From: Elmis aenea
Taxonomy: Eukaryota > Arthropoda > Insecta > Coleoptera > Elmidae
Length of the DNA: 64,000 bases
NCBI GenBank assembly: GCA_947652605.1
Contig: OX393577.1
Location: 57,188,108 to 57,252,107, forward strand
Direction of reading: 5' to 3'
The notes under the pieces: model-generated
The model's database searches: none
Seen by the model: the letters and a program-made list of their open reading frames with translations, nothing else
What the model was told of the DNA's origin: nothing
Part shown: piece by piece, positions 34,106-45,831 of the stretch
Layout of the letters: each line of letters begins with the position of its first letter
How positions within the stretch are numbered: position 1 is the stretch's first letter
Translations under genes and position numbers: made by a program

Positions 34106-34450
34106 CATCCTATGGAACAGCCAAGCGGTGTTCTAATGACAAGCCCATTCAATATCAATATCAATATCCTGTTATTGGTATCTAAATCAAAGACAGAAGA
34201 AATGCTCAGGATGAGCAGAGTAGACATTAGAGCAGCCACAGGACTAGTCCCAGAACATTGTGCACTAAACAATCACTTCTACATAATAGGGCTCTCAGAG
34301 ACCGATATATGCAGAGGATGTGGTGAAGAAGAAGAAACTTCTCGTCACGTAATGCCAGTGTGAAGGATTCACACACTGTCGACGTAGACTTCTAGAGATG
34401 GAAAAAGCCAACCAAGAAGAGTTAAGAAAAACAATTTTAAAAAACTGTAA
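34106..34450 (+). pseudogene. LINE C-terminal tail after RNase H
   Basis: It continues the LINE cut at 31494. 34112-34363 contains VDIRAATGLVPEHCALNNHF, then LSETDICRGCGEEEETSRHV, the C-X2-C...H tail typical of R1/I-group LINE second proteins. After a stop another frame reads GFTHCRRRLLEM. The copy is degenerate; a clear poly(A) end was not pinned down. Confidence 0.75.
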
Positions 34451-35303
34451 ATTTTATATCATTGTTGTTGGTTAATTGTTGCTACGTTTTCAACTGAAAT
34501 AGTAAGCATTTCTTCGATTTTCTTGTTTATTTAATAAAGTAAACGTAGAGCTTAAAAAAAAAGGCTGCGATTAAATTTCGAATTTATATTTATCTCTTTG
34601 TTCTACTACAATTCACTATTAAATAAGGTTTATTAAGGGTATTTTAAAAACAAAGATATTGTATTAAAGATATCTTGGATCTGGAGAATTAATAAAACAT
34701 AAAATTTAATAAAGTATATTTTGTTATTAATCGAGAATTTCATAAAAACGAAACATTTCGTGAAAGGCACACTACAACTTTTTGTAAACTCCTGTGTTTA
34801 GCTTTTCTTAAACTACTTTCCGTGTGATATCATTTTGCATTTAATTACTAATTGGATTTACACGTCAAGCTGCCTGTTATAGCATATAAAACTCCGGTAC
34901 CTGCAACACGTTAACGCTGTAATCAGCTTATAGTTTTGCAACATCATAGTATAATTTTTGTTTTGTCATCCAATTTTCTCGCTAGCTTGAAAGTGTCTCC
35001 AGGTAACACTAACCGAGCTTCTTTCAAATACGCTAAAGTGAATTATTTCTTATTTCCTTTATACCTACGTTATAAAATTCGAAGCCGATCCAATAATAGC
35101 AATTCATTGTGCAATTTATATGCCTCATATTACATTTTTAACAAACAAATATGAAAAGATATTTATAACATATTTTTATGTTTTACTAGTTACTATAAAC
35201 AGAATAAACTGTCTACAACTGAATTAAGCATTAATTAAGACTCACAAAAATATTAATATTAAAAAACTAGATAATGAAATATAAAAATCAGGTAAAAATA
35301 AAC
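34451..35303. other. AT-rich stretch, no gene seen
   Basis: A 9-A run at 34553 might be the decayed LINE tail. No other feature was recognised. Confidence 0.45.
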
Positions 35304-35760
35304 CAGGGACTCGAACCGAACCGGAACTGGAACCAAAACCAGAACGAACCGGTGCATTTCTATGAACCGTAAACCGGTCCTGAACCTTCCTGTTAAAAAA
35401 TCACAAAACCGCAAAATCAAACCGAACCGACTGGTTGAACCGGTTGGAATCGCTTCAACCGGTTCACATAACGGTTCGGACCAATTATGCTATTTAAAGA
35501 CGTATATTTTTTATTTTGGTAATTTTGATTACATATGATCAAAAATAGAAAAATTTCAGACAGTTAAATTAGTAAATTTATGCATTTTTGACTAATATAT
35601 ACTTTTCAATTTCTATTAAAAACAATAAAGGCATTGAACCGGAACCGTAACTGAACCGGTTACCGAATCAATATAAAAAAACAACCGTTGGTTTGGAACG
35701 TAAACCGTAAAATAAAAACTTATCGAACCGGTAACCGGAACTGAACCGGTATTCTTTGCG
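35304..35760. mobile_element. CCGGTT-rich hAT-like fragment
   Basis: It starts CAGGGACTCGAACCGAACCG, a hAT-like CAGGG start, and is filled with degenerate 'gaaccggaac' and 'aaccggtt' repeats up to about 35760. No right end or duplication was found. Similar repeats occur at 4100-4500 and 53950. Confidence 0.4.
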
Positions 35761-35843
35761 GTTTGGGTATTATAAACATCTACATTTTTTTTATTACAGT
35801 GTTGATAGAATAAGGTTTTCCAAAGAAACGTTTCACTTTTCAC

Positions 35844-37044
35844 CAGGGACTAAAAACGAAAAAAATTCCGTTCGTTTCTGTTCGGAACGAAAACGAAATA
35901 TATCGTTTTCGTTCTTTTCGTTCTAACCAAAAAAATTCTGTTTTCGTTTTCGTGAACCGAAATAATATCGGTTAAAACCGGTTTTACAATATTTTTTTTG
36001 TCGTCAAAAAATCAATTTTTTTTTTCTAGTCACCACAACCCTCTATAAATACGATAACAATATTTGCGTCTCAACTAAAATATAAACTATGACGATATGG
36101 GTTTTGATGCTCACGGACAGCATATTTTAGACTGGCGATCCATCGCCATAATTAATTTACCAAATCGTTAAACACATTAACATTTAACCAATTTGTTTAG
36201 TATAACACCCGTAAGCTGCAAAAACACAACGTGATTAGGTTAAATTAGACACACGGTCTTTATCTAAAAATATGAAAATATAGCAGGTGCTGTTTTAAAT
36301 TTGTTTTAGTACTAAAAATCTATGCATTTGAATTAAATAAGATCCTGCTGTAATTATTTAAAAAGACAAAAGAATTAATTCAAGTGGATAATTTACTTAA
36401 TGTTATAAATAAAAACGATATTAAAAAAAACTGATATTAACTTGAAATATACTTTAACTTTATAGTTTGTACATACCATACAATATACATTTTCACATTC
36501 CATTAAATCTTACTAGCAACACATCTTCCCATAATCTTCTTTTACATTAGTCCTTTTCGAAATAAGAATACATTTTACTATTACATATTATGTCTAAACG
36601 CAAATAAAACATACACATAGATAATATATATCCAATCAGGTGTATATTCTATATTGATGATCTAAAAAACAAATTAGAAATAGAGAATATCTGTCCCGTT
36701 AATTGTGTTACACGAAATTGCGAGTATAAACAGTAAAGTTATTAATACTTATTCACGTAAATATATGGAGAAAAGTGAAGCTCACTTATTTCAAGTGAGA
36801 TTTTTTACTGCCTTGTAGAGTCTCCCCAGCACAGAAGGTAAATTCGCGTTTGTGTTTAACAAATAAAATTAAAATAGCGACAAAACCGGTTAAAACCGGG
36901 TAAAACCGGTTTTGGAAAATATGTATTTCGTTTTCGTTCTTGAACGAAAAATAATAATTTCGTTTTCGGTTTCGTTTTCGTTCTTAAAAAAATTTCGGTT
37001 AATTTCGTTTAACGTTTTCGTTTTCGTTTCGTTCTCAGTCCCTG
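35844..37044. mobile_element. hAT-like MITE, 1201 bp
   Basis: It begins CAGGGACTAAAAACG and ends GTTCTCAGTCCCTG. The flanks cttttcac (35836-35843) and tttttcac (37045-37052) form an 8-bp duplication with one mismatch. Both ends carry many 'cgttttcgttc' units, in inverted orientation, and 'aaaaccggtt'. The centre (36050-36850) is AT-rich with no transposase. Confidence 0.75.
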
Positions 37045-37052
37045 TTTTTCAC

Positions 37053-38241
37053 CAAAATGTACTATTTAACATTATAACTTTGCGAATAACATTTTTGTCA
37101 ATATTGTTATACACTCCTATATTGTGGCACAAATGGTTTCCAGCGTTAGGCACTAATCCAGATTATGCTCTGATTAGAGTTAATTATCTGCTAATCAGAT
37201 TAAGATATTATACATTATACACATACATGTTCGTTACCTTTTAAATGTTTATAATTGTTGTAAGTCATATTGGCAATATATTATAGCTTTGAATATTTGG
37301 ATCTATCTAAATTTAATGAGCGTTAAAATTCTAAAAACATTTAAATAATTTTTGAGTTATGCACTTTACAATGTTCTTACCCTTATGCTGGAGGTGCCGG
37401 TCAATATCTATTTTCGGGTATTATTCATTTCACAGCTGATGAGATTCAAACGCGTTTGTTTCATACAGCATTGCATAATTCTATTAGAGCTTTCGAGAGC
37501 GAGTTGGAATTATGCTCTAATAGAAATAGGATTGATTATCTGTTACTATTATATTGATTTCGCATTATTAATTCAAATTAACTCATACCTTTTAGCTAGA
37601 ACAGCTTAACACAGGATAATTTTAGAATTAAAAAACTAATTTCTCATTTCATCGTAAGTTATATTACACTTATTAATTATAATCTATTTCGTTACATGGT
37701 CAGAATTGTTACTGCAAGAGATAGATAGTCGGTTAAATTAGCATGATTTTGCAACACCGTTCAAATTTTTTCAAGCAATTCAATATTTCTTCTTTCCGAC
37801 TTTGCTTTTAACAAACTTTAACTTTTATAATAACAAATTTTTCCATGATTCGCGTTAAATTCCTGTTACCTGATAACGTGCTTATTTATGCGTAGGTACT
37901 TTGCTGCAAGTAATTCTGTTATTAAAAATGAAATAAAGAAGAGTACATTTTACAATTGAAAATCGATCCCTATAGAATTTTATGTTTGGATTTTTTTTCG
38001 TGCTGCGTTCCAAGCTAGTTGAAGTCATTGGAACACAACTCAACCTTATTATGAAATTACTTGTTTAAAGAACAGAGTTCTATTGCGTAGTTCTTATACA
38101 CTGGGTGTAATATTGGCATCAAACTTACTTCCAACCACAACTGTCATTGTTTTTTAAAGTAAACATCAAACTGCATGATGGCAGAAATAGTTGTAAGTTT
38201 CGTACCTCTACAATTCTTTTAGATTTTGTTTGTCACCATTT
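37053..38241. other. AT-rich stretch, no gene seen
   Basis: Small open frames (37352-37609) have no recognisable motif. Nothing else was identified. Confidence 0.5.
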
Positions 38242-38245
38242 TTAA

Positions 38246-39667
38246 CCCTTCACTGTCCGCGTGGCGTCTGTCAGAATATAGTTTCATACAACACATAGTA
38301 TCTCCGTTTTGAGCAAGTGTATATATCCCTCTCTTTAGTATACCTTCCTTAAAGAAAGGATTTTTTATGGGACAACATATTTTCAGTAGTATTTTTCTAT
38401 CTTGAGTCTGTTAGACACCACGCGAGTACTAATGGTTTTGGAAGTTTTGCAGGAACTTTTTAAAAAGGTAAATATAATTTATGATAAAAACAGAATGTTG
38501 TTTACTAAAGGTCTGATCCAACAGGGCTATTACAATCCAATAAACTATCAGGATTCTGCGCACTATCGATATAGCATGCTATTAAAGACTATATTGGCAC
38601 GCGATATTGATACTGCGCACACTCCTGATAGTGCGGCGCACTGTCAGCAAGCGTGTTGGAACAAATCTTAAATAAGTAGTTAATAGTGTAAAATGGAAAA
38701 AAAAAATAATTTAACATAATGGATGAAAAAGATGGGGAATTTTTGGTAGAAATGATTTTTGATGATAGCCATATTAGATTTAGACTTAACTGTAGCAAAA
38801 CGGGTGACGAAATACACATGCATGAAATGGCGAAAATAATGGTTACACTTTTAAATTACAAGTGATTAAATTATGCAAAACAAATTACGCCAAGAAATTA
38901 CACATACCAAAAATTACTTAGGAAAAAAAAAAACACACGAAATGGATTGTACAAAAACGAAATTACATACATTCAAAATTTCACTTTTAATAATTTACAC
39001 ATTTTAACACAAATTATTCAGTCATTCTGCAGAAGCAGAAGAGGGTTTCTCAAAAACAAACACAATATGCTCAGAAAAGATATGTTGGTCAAACATTTAT
39101 CACTTTTTAATTGTTACAAAAAAAGTAACATACAACTTTAAAGAATAATTTCAATAAAATTTCAAAATTCAAAACATGAAAGAGACGTAGAATTACTTTA
39201 CTGTGAAGTTTTAAATGTGTGTAATTTTTTCTTTGTGAAATTTATTCCGTGTGTAACTGTTTTTTGGGGTAGTTTTTGCTATGTGTAATTTCTTCCTGGT
39301 GTAACTTTATCCTGACACCAAAAATTTGATATGTTTAGAATATTTAAGCTGTGTATGTGACATTTTTAAAACAGATAATTTTTTTAATCTTCAAGCGGCC
39401 GTTGTTCATTTTACAGTCTTCTTTCCCAGGTATAGGACCGCGTCTTCTTTAGTTTCGTTTTAAGGTTTTGGTTTTCTTCAAAACGACTAATTTCGAAACC
39501 AACGAAGAGGCTGTTTCAAACCCAGAAACAAAGACTGTAACAGATAATACGGAAGTTTAAGTTCAAATAAATTTAATATTCCCAATAAATAATATCTCTC
39601 TTCTTGCTATATTATTATTCTCTCAACAAGCACTTCTGTTCCAAAGTGCCACGCGGCCAGCAGAAGG
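38246..39667. mobile_element. piggyBac-like non-autonomous element, 1422 bp
   Basis: TTAA lies on both sides (38242-38245, 39668-39671). The ends are CCCTTCACTGTCCGCGTGGC on the left and GCCACGCGGCCAGCAGAAGG on the right, an imperfect inverted repeat with the GCGTGGC core. Inside there is a foldback segment at about 38875-39310 ('aagaaattacacat' against 'atgtgtaatttctt'). The 89-codon frame at 38402-38671 matches no transposase I recognise. Confidence 0.6.
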
Positions 39668-39671
39668 TTAA

Positions 39672-40687
39672 AGACTGTTTTTTTGTTGTTGTTTTTTTAA
39701 TTATTTAGAATTAACTGTAATGTACAAACCGTAAAATACTAAGAATTAAGCCACACTTTTTTTTTTTTTTTAGTTTTGGCCAGAATCGTGATGGGAAAGA
39801 CATAGGTAATAAGTAATTGTGCACATGACACTCCAGTGTCTTTCATGACATACCGGTTACAGCACAGGGATGAAAAATGTGCGGACTTCACAGGAGGTCG
39901 AAATCCGAGTCGGTTAGTTGTGTTATGTGACCCATTACTAATGTTTCGCGACCTAAGGCTTAGCTTACATATTGCAAGGACAATAAAAGTACAGCGTAGC
40001 AACGTCAAAAGTTTTTAGGAATCACATGACTAGTGGCACACCAGAATATAGACAAATAATACCAGGAAAAATATATGCAAATTCTGAATTACATTAAAAT
40101 AGTGCAAAAAAGATTTTGATTTAATTGCACCATCCGACAAATTATTAAAAAGCATATTCCACAGTGGTCCCACCGAGTTTTCAAACATTCAGTTAAATGT
40201 ATAAATGTGTAGAGAATAGAAATAAAATAATTGTCGTGTTTATAAAACAATATTTAATACATTTTTCTAAAACCCAATTAAAATTGCTCGATTTGACTAC
40301 TGCCTTTAATTCTCAAATGGGCGCGCTGTATTTTAACGCCAATGCAATGCTATGAAATCCAATGTAGTCACAAATATGTATCGATTTAATCGTAAAAGAT
40401 TGTGTATTCCTTCAGTGTCATTTTGACTTTTAATTCAGTACGTTGAAATAATTCAAATATCTGTAGTAAGCTATTAACAGTATTAACAATACTTTATTAC
40501 TTTAATTCCGTAGCGAAAAATGTGGACACAATAACTAAATGTGTTTCTTGCAGATAAATTTATTTGTTAGACGTGAGTGCTACAAATGTAATACACATTA
40601 ATTATTTATTTAAATTAAAAGTCTTATTAAGGTTTGTGTGTTGACTTATTAAAATATTTTGTTCCGAAGGTTTTCGCGGTTGTTATT
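39672..40687. other. AT-rich stretch, no gene seen
   Basis: No element ends or coding motifs were recognised. The open frames at 39739-40018 overlap on opposite strands and look incidental. Confidence 0.45.
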
Positions 40688-40844
40688 TGTTGAACTAGGT
40701 TCTCGGGCGCTGAACCGCGTCTGTTGCTGGTCTCTAGAGAGACCGAGTTCTCGACGTTTCGACGAGGTCACCCTCGTCATCTTCAGGAGTCTCTCTAGAG
40801 ACCAGCAACAGACGCGGTTCAGCGCCCGAGAACCTAGTTCAACA
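40688..40844 (-). mobile_element. 157-bp hairpin element with hammerhead-like core
   Basis: 40688-40743 and 40789-40844 are perfect 56-bp inverted repeats, GC-rich against an AT-rich background. The 45-base centre, read on the minus strand, has CTGAAGA (40786-40780), one U, a perfect 7-bp stem with a GUGA loop (40778-40761), then GAAAC (40760-40756). This matches the C-U-G-A-N-G-A, stem II, GAAA order of a hammerhead ribozyme. The phrase CGAAACGTCG also occurs in the Penelope-like elements at 61 and 62.9 kb, so a link to Penelope elements is possible. Stem I does not close in perfect register, so self-cleavage is uncertain. No clear duplication was found. Confidence 0.6.
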
Positions 40845-41588
40845 TAAAAATACTTGTATACATATACATAATTTATATTACTCCTATATTATAATGTTAA
40901 TTGTTTTATAAATAAATATTATGACTAAGTTGTATTTGCAAAACAATACAAATTATATTGATGAAAATAAACCAATAACACTATTAGGTAAACATAATAG
41001 TTACTTGTTTTCAAAGACGCCACGCGCCCGGTCTAGTGTTAAATAAACTTGTTAAAATAAATATTAATCTTTTGTAAAATCGTAATAAATTATTAAAAGA
41101 AAATTCTTTGACGTTAACACTAATTTTCAGTGGCTCTTAATATTTAAAAAAATTAATTAATTCGGTTCTTACAAATTTCAACACAACTTTGACAATCGAC
41201 ATTCTATTGCTGAGCCTACGATTCTGAACTCTCTTTATAATTACCTAATAAAGGTTAAGTGTTCATTAAACGTATGTATATTTTTTGCTACCTACCGAAA
41301 TTAGAAACAAAAGCCCGATTGAACATGCTTAATTCAAATTTAAATTGTTTATATGTTACATTGTTCCATTAGTTCCAGCAGTATTTAATTTACTCAATTT
41401 GTTATGTAAGCAAAGAGGCATTCACTAGAGGTGTGCTTCTTTTAACAAAATCTATTGTTCGAAAACGTATCCGTTTACAAAAGCCACGTATCGATAATTA
41501 CTACTCATGATGCAGAGTCTAAATTTCTGGAGCTACTCTCTCTCTTTCTTCATCTTCACTAGAACTTAGCTCTTATCGAAATTTGTTA
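40845..41588. other. AT-rich stretch with one possible piggyBac-like end
   Basis: At 41016-41040 the sequence cgccacgcgcccggtctagtg-TTAA resembles a piggyBac-type right end with the GCGTGGCG core. Its partner was not found. No gene is seen. Confidence 0.4.
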
Positions 41589-41590
41589 TA

Positions 41591-41768
41591 CAGGGTGTAA
41601 ACGAAGTGTAGTACACCCCATTTTTTTCTTTAGTTTTGATTTTAAATAAATGAAATTTTAGACATATATGTGCAAAAAAACGGGCTTTTGAGCACATGCA
41701 CACATTTGTTTCACTTCCGGTTTCGCCGGAAATGACCCCAACTTTGTTATTTTAAATAGAACACCCTG
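41591..41768. mobile_element. Short MITE, 178 bp, TA-flanked
   Basis: Starts CAGGGTGTAAACG, ends GAACACCCTG, TA on both sides. The right half matches, inverted, the block at 58931 (CAGGGTGTTC..., 'atttccgg', 'ccggaag') and, in the same orientation, 46793-46975. Confidence 0.65.
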
Positions 41769-41770
41769 TA

Positions 41771-42389
41771 TATTTTTACATTTTTTGAAAGAGGAAGCGA
41801 CCTAGGGGGCTAGACACGGAAAGTGAATTGCACGAAAGAGGTGCGGGAGCCCAGGGGGGCGGTAGATCCCTGAATAACAACGCCATAGGTCCAATTTTTT
41901 TAATTTTCAATATCAAACGTAACCAAAAATAGCATTTATAAGTAAAATATACTAAACATATAATATATTTTATATGTATTTTTATATTTATTTTAAATGT
42001 TTGGAAATGCGGTACCTAATTATAATTTTAGGCCTTTTCAAATTATAGGAATGGAATTTATACCCCCAATCCTTCCCTTGCGTACGCCATACATAAAAAA
42101 TATTGTATATTAATAACTTATGATAATATTAGCAAATATAGATATATTAGATATTATAAAATCGGTATTATTAAAGATAATAATTATAAAATGCTTAAAA
42201 AATAGATATTCTTCGACTTTCGAACTTTTGTTCAAGTTACAAAGCCGGATTTTTTTCGAATTTTTGTTTGGGTTTTAAGGTATTCGAAACTGTTCGAAGT
42301 TTAAGGGTACTTTGTAAATGTCAATAAACAAAAATAGAAATAAGTACGTGAAGGGAATAAAAAGTTAAATTATAAGAAAACAGTGTACC
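41771..42389. other. AT-rich stretch, no gene seen
   Basis: A short G-rich segment (41808-41875) stands out from the background. No coding motif was recognised. Confidence 0.45.
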
Positions 42390-43075
42390 TACCTAAAATA
42401 GTTATTTATGTATCAAGGCCAAAAAGTGTAACTTTTTCGACCGCGTCTCAGCCAGCAAACAGGCAAGGCCGAAAAAGTACGTTTTGGCCGAGGTGCATAT
42501 TACATTTTTTCTGCGATCGAATTAAAAACAATTTAAATTTTTAGTATTTTTCAAAAATATTGGTTAGAAACTACGTGACATTCTGTCACTGACAGATGAC
42601 AGCGTATGCTCTTAGCAGTGAAAACGTACTTTAAATAACCTTTTTTTGTGCGATTGTAATGTTTTTTATTCATAAATTTAAACATTGATTAATTATTAAT
42701 TATATAACGTGTACCATATCATATATTTATTTATTAATACATAGTATAATTGGCAGCAATAGCACAGTATTCAGTAACAGTATCAAAACGAAAAGATAAC
42801 CAAATCTTTTCGTTTTGATACTGACAGTTAACAACCTAAAGACCTCTACGTCACTACCCTTAGTGGGGAAGCCATAATCTCAAAGAACCTATATTCAAAC
42901 ACACACATGCGCTTTTCGTTCTGCTTAATGCAAATGATCTTTTTCGTACGCTGTAGCGGCCGAAAAAACTTTTTCGGCCATTGCCAAGAATAGGGCCGAA
43001 AATGCAGTACTTTATGGTTGCCAACGCGTCCGTCAAACAACTGTTTCTAGTACGATCGCACAAAAACTAATTTTT
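42390..43075 (+). repeat. Dispersed repeat A, copy 1
   Basis: It shares long phrases with 48905-49290 in inverted orientation: 'tatgtatcaaggccaaaaag', 'aacgtactttttcggcc'-type blocks, 'gacattctgtcactgacag' and 'tagtacgatcgcac'. This copy carries about 340 bp in the middle (42600-42940) that the other lacks; that part includes the perfect hairpin at 42778-42823. No transposase is seen. Confidence 0.6.
42778..42823. repeat. Perfect 20-bp hairpin
   Basis: cagtatcaaaacgaaaagat, a 6-base loop aaccaa, then the exact complement. It lies in the part of repeat A that is missing from copy 2, so it may be the end-to-end junction or the tip of an inserted foldback. Confidence 0.85.
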
Positions 43076-44197
43076 ATAGATGAATGCTAAGCAACACACG
43101 CCCCGTCAGTTGTTCAAATGCAGCCTCCAAAGATTGGTCGATTAGATATATTGAAAAATGTGTCCATTCAACACAAAGTATGAATGTATGAAATAGTTTT
43201 TGGTAAGGCCAGCTTCTGCTTTTTCGTATTCTTGCGCCTCGCTGCCGTTAGGTGTGACTTAAGCTTCTTATTATGTATGTGATCGCATTTCGTATGATTC
43301 TCTCAATTTTTTTTATCTCTTGTTAATTCTTCTATAAGACCATACCTAGTAAAAGAATGGATACGTTTTTTGTATCTATAGTAGCGGCCCGTACAGATTA
43401 TTAGAATTTCAGTTTTAATCCGCTGCAAAAAAAGGGTTGCTTATCACTGTTGTAGATCATTGTTTGACCACGTCAAACATTAAAACAAAATTTTTCCCAA
43501 TATGTGCGTATGTAATAATATCGACCTTTATTAATTTCTTGTAGTTATAAATACGATTTATAGAGCTCGGATTTTAATTTGAATTTTTCACCGCTGCTAT
43601 TTTCATTTTCAATATACGACAGTAAAAAAATCCAGTTTTCATTTTTATGTTTAGCTAAAATCCCTTAGCAAACGCACATTTTGCTTATACTAAACCGTTG
43701 CGTCCAAAGTAATATAACACAGACAAAATGCTTTTCAAATATTTTTGTGTTTGTGTACCTTTGCTTCGCTCACTATAAAGCTCGTCCTGTTGCTGTAATC
43801 GTTTCGACTAAAGCGTGCCATGCAATATATCCTTTCGCAGCGAAGATTTTGAAATTTATTGTTTGGATGTTGACATGATTGTGTCCTACATTCCTGAACG
43901 AAGCGATATCTGTTCAGGTGCAACTTCAGCGGTTTCCTTTGTACTTATCTTCCAGCCAAAAAGATTGAGACCACCGTGGAACTTAAAATCCGATCGATCA
44001 TGAAGTTGTAATGGCCCGTGCTATTTTGTTGTAACATTTTTAAAAACGATAAATAATGTTGGCGCTGCTTGTAACTGTATAATATGTCATAACTTTTTTT
44101 TTCTTGTTTTTATGGCGTTAAAAGTAAATTCTGAATGATGATAATGAGCTCGACTTACTATATTTCAAGAAGCTAAAGCCGCGTTTACACGGTGCAA
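43076..44197. other. AT-rich stretch, no supported gene
   Basis: Short overlapping frames at 43681-44003 on both strands show no recognisable domain. Nothing else was identified. Confidence 0.45.
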
Positions 44198-44205
44198 GTA
44201 TGCAG

Positions 44206-45443
44206 TAGGGTGGATCGCTCTTATATGAGAGATTTTTTTTTTCGAAATTCGATTTCGGGGGTTGCGCGATAGATGCCCTGGTATCTTTTGATTAATCATG
44301 CAAAATATAAAAAAAAAAAAATAATTGGAAGTACTGCCCCAAAGTCGTCAAAGTTTTCGAGAATTTAAAAAAAGTTACTTTAAATTAAAATGTCTTTGTT
44401 CTATTTTTAACAACGAATTTCACGACTTTTTGGAACATTATCACAGTTTATGCTTTTAATTATTAAAATAACAATGTAACACACCGTTTTTCTTACTTTC
44501 CCGAGTAATTTTATTGTCACGTGCGCGTGGTGTGCGCGGGTAGTGCAGCGGATATGTCATTTAGCATCCCTTCGCTTTATAGTTTCAATTATTTTTTCAG
44601 GAAGAGATCACGTTTTGTTCTGATTTCGAATATTTGAGATTTGATAGTGTGATTTTTTTGTAATAAAAGAACAAATGTTTACGTAAAAGTGATACAAACT
44701 GTCCTATATTTGGTGTTGGCAAGGAATTCCCGAATAGTTTGTTACCGACGCATGAAGGCATGATATAGTATTTTATTTACGTCTCCAAACCTTAGCAAAC
44801 GATTCCAGGATTTGGTAAGAGACACTAGTAAAATAGTTACTACTGACATAGAACAAATCTGGAGAAGAACGTCTTTACCTACAGTAGAGCATCGAACAAT
44901 CTTAACGAGAATAAAAACATATCATGACAAATACCGTGCAATCCTAAAGCCCTATCAATGTAGAAAGAATAGTGACAACTACAGAAACTAATTGGAGAAG
45001 TTCAAAATGGACGCCAGGACTCTGTTTGACATTGCCACGCAAATGTAGTTCGTTCAAGACTAGTTCTTGTGAAAAATCGCGAAAGACACTCATTAAAGTA
45101 AGAGAATTCTTGTTAGAACAGCGAGGTCAAAGAAAAATGATGATGTGTTCCTTAGATAGAGAGACTACAAGGAAAAACGAAACCAATATTTCCAAAAAAT
45201 TGCAATGAAACTTTTATGAAGAAGCTTCCCAAACATCAAAGTCCCAAAGATCCACGTCTCAAACTAAGCATAAACTATAACCTACATTCAGCAAATTTTT
45301 TTCAAAATTCAGCAGGCTTGGGGCAGTACTTGCACTAATAATATCAAAATATTGTCTTTATGACTTCTGATTGTATACCCCCAGAGCATCTTTTCCGCAC
45401 CCCGCCTGAAAAAAAAAATAAAAATAAAATTCGATCCACCCTA
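44206..45443 (+). mobile_element. hAT-like element, 1238 bp, with coding remnant
   Basis: Ends TAGGGTGGATCG and CGATCCACCCTA, with a perfect 8-bp duplication gtatgcag (44198-44205, 45444-45451). The TAGGG start and 8-bp duplication fit hAT. Inside, 44806-45208 encodes a broken protein (separate entry). Confidence 0.8.
44806..45208 (+). pseudogene. Remnant of an unnamed transposon-borne protein
   Basis: From 44806 the frame reads through DTSKIVTTDIEQIWRRTSLP, HDKYRAILKPYQCRKN and, after one stop, KFKMDARTLFDIAT. A frameshift near 45040 leads to a frame with CSSFK, SSCEKS, then REFLLEQRGQRKMM, to 45208. The pattern (a helical segment with W and P, a basic linker, FDIA, spaced cysteines, then FL.xQR..RKM) resembles uncharacterised proteins carried by repeats in arthropod genomes. 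I recall the pattern but cannot name the family. No DDE catalytic residues are seen, so this may be only the N-terminal part of a larger protein. Confidence 0.5.
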
Positions 45444-45831
45444 GTATGCAGGCCAGTCGAGTGATCAGGTAGCTATCGTCACTTTACATTTACACAGTCA
45501 ATGATTATAACTGAACAGGATGACCCAACCAGAGAAATTTTTAAAGATGTTGTTAACGAAATCACAGATATTAATGACATCAGCTTATAACGTCCTACAA
45601 ATGTCTACGTAATACGTGTTTTACTCTCATCAGAAGGCCTATTAGATGCCAACTAATCAAAACTGTAGTACACATACATACAAAGAGTGGAACTACGATA
45701 GATCCACCAAATTTATCTTGTATGGGTCTATGTGTCTTTTATCGGTGATAGTATTTGTATAAACCACTGGTTTGGTGTTCCTATGGATTGTAGAAGAGGC
45801 AAGCAGTTATTATTGTTTATTATTTGGTTTA

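Noticed and set aside
38402..38671. 89-codon frame as a transposase of the piggyBac-like element
   Set aside because: No piggyBac motif (FYN.TKGGVD, RWP) or cysteine-rich finger is present, and the start is not ATG.
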